Shown here: in pieces, positions 6,663-10,838 of the stretch | How positions within the stretch are numbered: the first letter of the stretch is position 1 | Layout: every line of letters starts with the position of its first letter | Assembly (NCBI GenBank): GCA_022013395.1 | Contig: JAKLQL010000006.1 | Coordinates: forward strand, 1 to 10,838 | Source: Acetobacterium sp. | GTDB taxonomy: Bacteria > Bacillota > Clostridia > Eubacteriales > Eubacteriaceae | DNA length: 10,838 nt | Reading direction: 5' to 3' | Position numbers and translations under genes: made by a program | The notes under the pieces: model-generated | What the model was told of the DNA's origin: nothing | Databases searched by the model: none | What the model saw: the letters and a program-made list of their open reading frames with translations, nothing else

Positions 6663-6707
6663 ACCTCCACCTCATTTTGACGTTTATGATTAGACGGTGG
6701 AATTATC

Positions 6708-6735
6708 TTGAATATTTCTGTAAACGTGCTATGAT
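6708..6735 (+). promoter_or_regulatory. Extended -10 promoter for the PucR-type regulator
   Basis: TTGAAT (6708-6713), a 16-nt spacer and TATGAT (6730-6735) form a good sigma-70 promoter. TG at 6727-6728 adds an extended -10 element. The start would lie about 35 nt before the regulator ATG, leaving a short leader with GGAAG placed 7 nt ahead of the start codon. Confidence 0.7.
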
Positions 6736-6777
6736 GCTATATATGAATGCGATTATTTTTTGAAAGGAAGATAAGAA

Positions 6778-8322
6778 ATGTTAATAAATCTCACCATGGC
6801 CGCCGGTCACCTGTCAGATCTGACCATTCTTTCCAGTAAGATGGATCGGCTGTCGGAACGCCTGCTTCAATTCCCGGTACACTACACTGGGGAAACATCG
6901 TTTAAATCTGATCGGCTCTACATTGCTAAATCAGAAGATCTCACCGGGAACCCAACCTTTGAAGGGTTGACGACAATCGTTTCCATCGGTTATCCCCCGA
7001 TGGCTTACCATCATGATTCAGCAGAACTTCTGTGTATTGGACAAAATACTGCACCCGAGGTGCTCTTAAATATTCTTCAGGGAATTTTTGGTATGTATCA
7101 GGCCTACGAATCGGAAATATTTGAGATTTTCCAGACGGAGAACTTTTATGAAAAAATGGGGGAACTTGCGCTTAAACTCTTTAATAATCCGGTTTCGGCC
7201 TATGATGCTCATGAAAAACTGCTTTTTTTTCAGTATGATCCAACTCGGAAAGCACTCGATAACACCTATGAAAATGTTCAGAAACCGGGGGAATTTATGC
7301 CGGAGGAAGAACGTCGGATTCTTCAGCTCGATCCGCAGTTTTTAGCCACCTATGCCACTATTGGTCCATCCCTGGATGAAAAAAGAATCTATCACACCAA
7401 TGCATTATATACAAATCTGCGGGAAGACATGATTTATCTGGGTCGATTTCTGGTTGAAGATGCCTATAAGAACTTTGAGGATTTTGAATATCCCTTACTG
7501 GATTGGTTTGGGGGTTATCTTAAAAAGTCGCTATTAAACAAAGGCAATCCAAGATTCGGAGATTCAAATGAAGTGGAAGAAATGATGCGTCAGCTTCTAC
7601 TGCTGCGGATGCCCTACGCCCCCGAATATGATCGCCTTCTTAAAACCTTAGGTTGGGAGAAGGACGATGATTATATATGTGTCTGCATATCTTCGATTCA
7701 TGGCAGCCACCCCAAGACTCCCCAATTAGATGCCGCTATTTATCTCAATGAACTTTTTGACAGTCATTATATTCTTTTGAATGATCCTCGAATTATTCAG
7801 ATTTTTAATCTCACTCGCAGCCAGTATTCCATGGAACAATACCTCAGACGCCTGGAGATATTCCTGCATGATGATAATTGTATAGCCGGCATGGGGGTCA
7901 CTATCCAGCATTTCCCTGACGTCCGGATCTGTTTGCAGCAAGCGATTTACGCCCTGGATTATCATCAGAAATCTGGAAATCAACGTCTCGTAAAATTTGT
8001 CGACTGCGTCCTGGATATCCTGATCGATAATGCCAAAGGTAACTACGGTGGCGAATTCTATTGTACCGATGCCGTCAAAAAGTTGATGGAATACGATCGT
8101 ATCAACAATACCGAACTCTTTAAAACGTTACGTTGTTATATTGAAAACAATATGAATGCAACCAAAACTCAGGAAGTGCTGCACATCGCCCGAACCACTT
8201 CCCTGTATCGGATCAATCGTATTGAAGAAATTACGCATTTATCCCTGCAAGATCCGGATATCCGATTATACCTCCTGCTGTTGTTTCGTCTGATTGATCA
8301 TGATTACAACCTGGTGGATTAA
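6778..8322 (+). CDS. PucR-type transcriptional regulator
   Basis: A 514-aa DNA-binding regulator transcribed away from the methyltransferase operon. The C-terminus carries the PucR/CdaR-type helix-turn-helix region: LFKTLRCYIENNMNATKTQE at about 447-466, then LHIARTTSLYRINRIEEIT at about 468-486. The middle part (about 270-410, with YALDYHQKSGN near 391-401) resembles the degenerate GGDEF-like domain common in this family. The N-terminal part (1-120) looks like a sensory region without a recognised motif. Length suits the family. The start ATG follows GGAAG at good spacing. PucR-type proteins usually sense a catabolic substrate and activate neighbouring genes; here the divergent UroD/MtqA/MtqC-like operon and the MFS/MttB operon are the natural targets. 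The ligand is unknown. Confidence 0.88.
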   Translation: MLINLTMAAGHLSDLTILSSKMDRLSERLLQFPVHYTGETSFKSDRLYIAKSEDLTGNPTFEGLTTIVSIGYPPMAYHHDSAELLCIGQNTAPEVLLNILQGIFGMYQAYESEIFEIFQTENFYEKMGELALKLFNNPVSAYDAHEKLLFFQYDPTRKALDNTYENVQKPGEFMPEEERRILQLDPQFLATYATIGPSLDEKRIYHTNALYTNLREDMIYLGRFLVEDAYKNFEDFEYPLLDWFGGYLKKSLLNKGNPRFGDSNEVEEMMRQLLLLRMPYAPEYDRLLKTLGWEKDDDYICVCISSIHGSHPKTPQLDAAIYLNELFDSHYILLNDPRIIQIFNLTRSQYSMEQYLRRLEIFLHDDNCIAGMGVTIQHFPDVRICLQQAIYALDYHQKSGNQRLVKFVDCVLDILIDNAKGNYGGEFYCTDAVKKLMEYDRINNTELFKTLRCYIENNMNATKTQEVLHIARTTSLYRINRIEEITHLSLQDPDIRLYLLLLFRLIDHDYNLVD

Positions 8323-8413
8323 CGATGAGTTCATAAAAAAACGAATGCTCTCGTGAATTTGAATTAACTTTTTTAAAGTCCTAAAATTGATAGTCCCGTT
8401 CAGAATATAAAAA

Positions 8414-8457
8414 AAACTTATGCCTCGCCTCTTGTTTATAAAGCGATGCATAAGTTT
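8414..8457. terminator. Bidirectional terminator between the convergent regulator genes
   Basis: Ten-bp perfect arms AAACTTATGC and GCATAAGTTT are extended inward past a mismatch by TCGC/GCGA (8425-8428 and 8443-8446). On the minus strand the stem is followed by an eight-T run, a strong terminator for the TetR-type gene. On the plus strand it is followed by TTTGTTTTGTT, a fair terminator for the PucR-type gene. Confidence 0.85.
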
Positions 8458-8494
8458 GTTTTGTTCATTAAAGAATTCGTTCTTAAACCCTGTT

Positions 8495-9076
8495 TTATTT
8501 TTTTATAAATCGCAGAAAGTACATATTGTATTGATTAAACTTTTCTTCTAAATCGTAACTGCCATTTCTTCTTGACCAATCAAGAGCAAAACCACGAATA
8601 AAGATGATGTACAGATCGGTTATTTCTTTGGCACTCATTTCCGAAATAAACTGACTCTTCGCCTGGCCTTTTTCAATTATTTTCAAAGGGATGCTGAAGA
8701 ACATTCTCTCCCACTCTTTGTCGTTTCCTTCTGGGGTATTAGGCAATGGAATTCCACTGATCAAGCCGGCAATAACATGACCGGTACTGGCGATTTGTTT
8801 CATGACCATCCGACCATACTCGAACAAATTTTCATATTCATCTTCATCGATCAGATTATCAACAGCCTGTTCTTCCAGATAATTATCAATTTCTCCCAGA
8901 ATTTCGTAGATCAGAGCGTTTTTATCGGCAAAATAATGATAGAAGGTTCCGGTCGAAATGTTTGCCGTATCACAGATCATTCTGACAGTTAAGGAATCAA
9001 ACTCGTACTCCTCCATCAATTGCAGAACTGCATCCATTATTGCTTTTCTCTTTAACAGTTGTTTCTCTTTAACCAA
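8495..9076 (-). CDS. TetR-family transcriptional regulator
   Basis: A 193-aa TetR/AcrR-type repressor when started at TTG (9074-9076). The N-terminal helix-turn-helix is clear: TVRMICDTANISTGTFYHYF at about residues 30-49, then ADK. The C-terminal helical domain would bind an unknown ligand. The TTG start is chosen because AGGAGG lies exactly 7 nt upstream and the resulting N-terminus, (M)VKEKQLLKRKAIMDAV, has typical TetR length. A longer frame upstream would start inside the -35 box. It lies downstream of the CoA-transferase gene in the same direction but behind a stem-loop terminator, and has its own promoter. Likely target: itself and perhaps the CoA-transferase/thiolase genes, as TetR proteins often respond to acyl-CoA or acid ligands. 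Confidence 0.9.
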   Translation of the reverse strand: MVKEKQLLKRKAIMDAVLQLMEEYEFDSLTVRMICDTANISTGTFYHYFADKNALIYEILGEIDNYLEEQAVDNLIDEDEYENLFEYGRMVMKQIASTGHVIAGLISGIPLPNTPEGNDKEWERMFFSIPLKIIEKGQAKSQFISEMSAKEITDLYIIFIRGFALDWSRRNGSYDLEEKFNQYNMYFLRFIKK

Positions 9077-9083
9077 GCGCTTT

Positions 9084-9089
9084 CCTCCT
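9084..9089 (-). promoter_or_regulatory. Ribosome binding site that fixes the TTG start of the TetR gene
   Basis: A perfect AGGAGG on the minus strand, 7 nt before TTG at 9074-9076. No ATG sits at a suitable distance, so this site decides the non-ATG start. Confidence 0.8.
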
Positions 9090-9115
9090 GACTGCAACAA
9101 ATGATTGCCGCATAT

Positions 9116-9151
9116 TGTTAAAATTTTAGCAGATAAAAGCTCCTGAGTCAA
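9116..9151 (-). promoter_or_regulatory. Promoter of the TetR gene with overlapping palindrome
   Basis: On the minus strand TTGACT (9146-9151), a 17-nt spacer and TAAAAT (9123-9128) with an upstream TG form a strong extended -10 promoter. A 16-bp near-perfect palindrome (9116-9131, core TAAAATTTTA) covers the -10 box, the usual position of an autorepressor operator. Autoregulation by the TetR protein is inferred. Confidence 0.7.
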
Positions 9152-9195
9152 ACGTAATTCTATAATGCGGTTCTAACAATTTATGTAATAACTAA

Positions 9196-9233
9196 AACAG
9201 CAACTACCCATTACCTTTCAAGTAGTTGCTGTT
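9196..9233 (-). terminator. Stem-loop terminator after the CoA-transferase gene
   Basis: A perfect 12-bp stem (arms AACAGCAACTAC and GTAGTTGCTGTT, 14-nt loop) lies 38 nt after the CoA-transferase stop. On the minus strand it ends in TTTTAGTTATTA, a moderate T-rich tail. It separates the CoA-transferase transcript from the TetR gene. Confidence 0.7.
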
Positions 9234-9271
9234 CCAGGTTCAATATCTATTTACTATTTATTCAATCAAAG

Positions 9272-10507
9272 TTACTTTTTTTTAATATCATCCCATTCAA
9301 CAAAAATTCTTTTTTCCTTCAATCCGTTGATTTCTTCATTAGTATAACCTAATTCCATCAACACTTCCTGGCTGTGTTCACCAATATAGGGTCCTCTGAT
9401 ATATTCCGGCAGTCCCATTTCTTTGAATTTAATGGGCTGGCGCAATAATGTTCGGGTATTGCCATTGTCATATTTCAGTGAACAAAGAAAATCATTGGCC
9501 CAGGCTTGCTCATCTTCCAGAATTTCTTCCCAGAGCTGAGCAATGGCAAAAGGAATGTCTTCTTTAACAAATATCTCTTTATGCTCAGCCACTGTTTTGG
9601 TTTTCATATAGTTATTAACCAGATCGTAGATCTTTTTAGAATTGTCTCCCAGGGTTTCGAAATGACAATATGCCGGATCATCCTTTAATTCTGATTTGCC
9701 GATTATTTCCATGAATTTGGGAAAGTAAACATTGTATGGTGGCATCGCCAGCTGGATTAATCGTTCATCACTGGTTTTGAATGCATTCATAAAGGGATTT
9801 AGCATCTCTCTTTTATTGATGGGGTAGCGGTTGCCATACTGTGCTGATTGAACCAGTAACCCAAGGGCGTAAATTGCACAGTGATAGAGACTGACGGTTA
9901 CCTTTTCCCCCTGACCGGTTTTTTCCGCTTTGTAAAGCGATGACATAATCCCTGCTGACAGGTACAGTCCGGCCTGATGATCGCCTAATCCGGCAACAAG
10001 ATTCATTGGGTCCGAGCCCTTTTCATATAAGGTGCCCAGCCATCCGCCTCTGGCAAAAAAAGCGGTGAAGTCAAATCCTGGTAAATCTTTGTCAGGTCCC
10101 AGTTCACCGTAGCCAGTTAGATGGGCGTAAATAAGTTTCGGGTAACGGACTTTGATCGTCTCATAATCAAGCCCTGCTCTTAACAGTGCGTCGGTGCGCC
10201 AGTTGGTAATGAAGATATCGGCCTCATCCAACATTCTAAACAGGATATCTTTTCCGGCCTGATCTTTTAAATTAAGGGCAATGCCTTTTTTGCCGGCATT
10301 TTCCAAATCCCAGGTAGTATCCTCATAAGGGTCAGATGGTCGGCCTTCACTTGGTGCGGTGGTTCTGAGCGGATCACCGCCAAAACCTTCAATTTTTACC
10401 ACGCTTGCGCCTAAATCTGCAAAATATCTCCCTGCACATGGAGCTGCTACATAAGTTGCTAACTCCACTACTTTTATTCCACTAAATACGTTCTCTTGCG
10501 GACTCAT
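9272..10507 (-). CDS. Class III (CaiB/BaiF) acyl-CoA transferase, FldA/HadA-like
   Basis: A 411-aa cytoplasmic CoA-transferase that would move CoA between two carboxylic acids through an aspartyl-CoA thioester. The N-terminus has the family's GIKVVELATYVAAPCAGR nucleotide-binding start. The catalytic aspartate is probably D176 in GLGDHQAG, the position of the GDxxxG-type motif of formyl-CoA transferase. By memory, many stretches closely resemble cinnamoyl-CoA:phenyllactate CoA-transferase FldA of Clostridium sporogenes and the related HadA, for example LPGFDFTAFFARGG (142-155) and the AIAQLWEEILEDEQAW region. A substrate such as a 2-hydroxy acid or aryl-acrylate is therefore plausible, not proven. 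AAGGAGG lies 7 nt before the ATG. The gene follows a thiolase gene by 45 nt and ends before a terminator, so the two are probably co-transcribed. No dehydratase subunits are visible in the window. Confidence 0.9.
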   Translation of the reverse strand: MSPQENVFSGIKVVELATYVAAPCAGRYFADLGASVVKIEGFGGDPLRTTAPSEGRPSDPYEDTTWDLENAGKKGIALNLKDQAGKDILFRMLDEADIFITNWRTDALLRAGLDYETIKVRYPKLIYAHLTGYGELGPDKDLPGFDFTAFFARGGWLGTLYEKGSDPMNLVAGLGDHQAGLYLSAGIMSSLYKAEKTGQGEKVTVSLYHCAIYALGLLVQSAQYGNRYPINKREMLNPFMNAFKTSDERLIQLAMPPYNVYFPKFMEIIGKSELKDDPAYCHFETLGDNSKKIYDLVNNYMKTKTVAEHKEIFVKEDIPFAIAQLWEEILEDEQAWANDFLCSLKYDNGNTRTLLRQPIKFKEMGLPEYIRGPYIGEHSQEVLMELGYTNEEINGLKEKRIFVEWDDIKKK

Positions 10508-10552
10508 TTTTTTGCCTCCTTAGGCTGTTTCCAACTATTAACGAACAAATTA

Positions 10553-10838
10553 TTAACCTACTTTTACGATGATAGCCGCTGCTGAGTCACCAGCTGCGCA
10601 TCCGCAGGCTAAGACATAACCGCCGCCTTTAATAACCGCTTCTTCGATACCTTCCATTAGTAGTCTGGCGATTGTTGGACCTTGAGGATGTCCAAATACT
10701 AATGAGGTTCCATAATTGTTGATACGAGATTGTTCAATCCCCAATGTTTTTCCCAAATGAAGGTCATTCGCAATAAACGGACTATGATTTTTGATGGCTA
10801 CCAAATCATTGACACTAATACCGGCATTGTCCAGTGCC
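10553..10838 (-). CDS. Thiolase-family protein, C-terminal part, cut by window edge
   Basis: The last 94 residues of a thiolase (acetyl-CoA acetyltransferase-type) protein, which joins or splits acyl-CoA with acetyl-CoA. The frame runs off the right edge, so the N-terminal half with the acylated cysteine is missing. Visible motifs are GHPQGP, holding the catalytic histidine, and ACGCAAGD near the C-terminus, holding the second catalytic cysteine. The usual NEAF motif is replaced by NHSPF, a variant I associate with a divergent thiolase subgroup of anaerobes rather than classic ThlA. It lies 45 nt upstream of the CoA-transferase in the same direction. Together they suggest CoA-dependent degradation or synthesis of an acid. 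The subgroup, and whether it is active, need the full gene. Confidence 0.85.
   Translation of the reverse strand, partial: ALDNAGISVNDLVAIKNHSPFIANDLHLGKTLGIEQSRINNYGTSLVFGHPQGPTIARLLMEGIEEAVIKGGGYVLACGCAAGDSAAAIIVKVG

Noticed and set aside
9077..9151. Longer N-terminus of the TetR protein
   Set aside because: This 25-codon extension covers the promoter boxes and lacks a ribosome site, while AGGAGG precedes the internal TTG.

Overview
The window looks like chromosomal DNA from an anaerobic, acetogenic Firmicute, most likely Acetobacterium or a close relative in the Eubacteriaceae. This rests on gene content and protein resemblance, not on a database search. It is moderately AT-rich, with strong AGGAGG-type ribosome sites. 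It carries corrinoid-dependent methyltransferase genes of the kind acetogens use to feed methyl groups from methylated compounds into the tetrahydrofolate (Wood-Ljungdahl) pathway.

Left part (1-6207, all minus strand). Read in transcription order, there are two neighbouring methyltransferase modules. Module 1 (6207 down to 3518) encodes a UroD-fold methyltransferase with a zinc-type H-x-C...C site, a pterin-binding methyl-THF:corrinoid methyltransferase (MtqA/AcsE-like), and a complete 210-aa corrinoid protein (MtqC-like). Module 2 (3055 down to beyond position 1) encodes an MFS transporter, a non-pyrrolysine MttB-family methyltransferase, and a second corrinoid protein cut by the window edge. 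Module 2 has its own near-consensus promoter and palindromic sites in its leader. Both of its intercistronic gaps hold a perfect stem-loop. No methyl-THF methyltransferase is visible in module 2, so within this window it would depend on the one in module 1. The likely flow is: substrate enters (MFS), MttB or the UroD-type enzyme moves a methyl group to the corrinoid protein, the pterin enzyme moves it to THF, and the acetyl-CoA pathway follows.

Middle (6208-8322). A 570-bp divergent regulatory region separates module 1 from a plus-strand PucR-type regulator of 514 aa. It holds a good minus-strand promoter with a leader of about 320 nt, a good plus-strand extended -10 promoter, several inverted repeats, and a possible decayed ORF in the leader. 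The regulator is the obvious candidate to control the methyltransferase genes.

Right part (8323-10838, minus strand genes). A bidirectional terminator lies between the convergent PucR and TetR genes. The TetR gene very probably starts at TTG and has its own promoter with an overlapping palindrome. Upstream of it lie a class III CoA-transferase strongly resembling FldA/HadA-type enzymes and the C-terminal end of an unusual thiolase. These two probably form one operon ending in a stem-loop terminator at 9196-9233. They suggest CoA-dependent handling of an organic acid. A functional link to the methyltransferase modules is possible but unproven. I saw no rRNA, tRNA, CRISPR array or insertion sequence.
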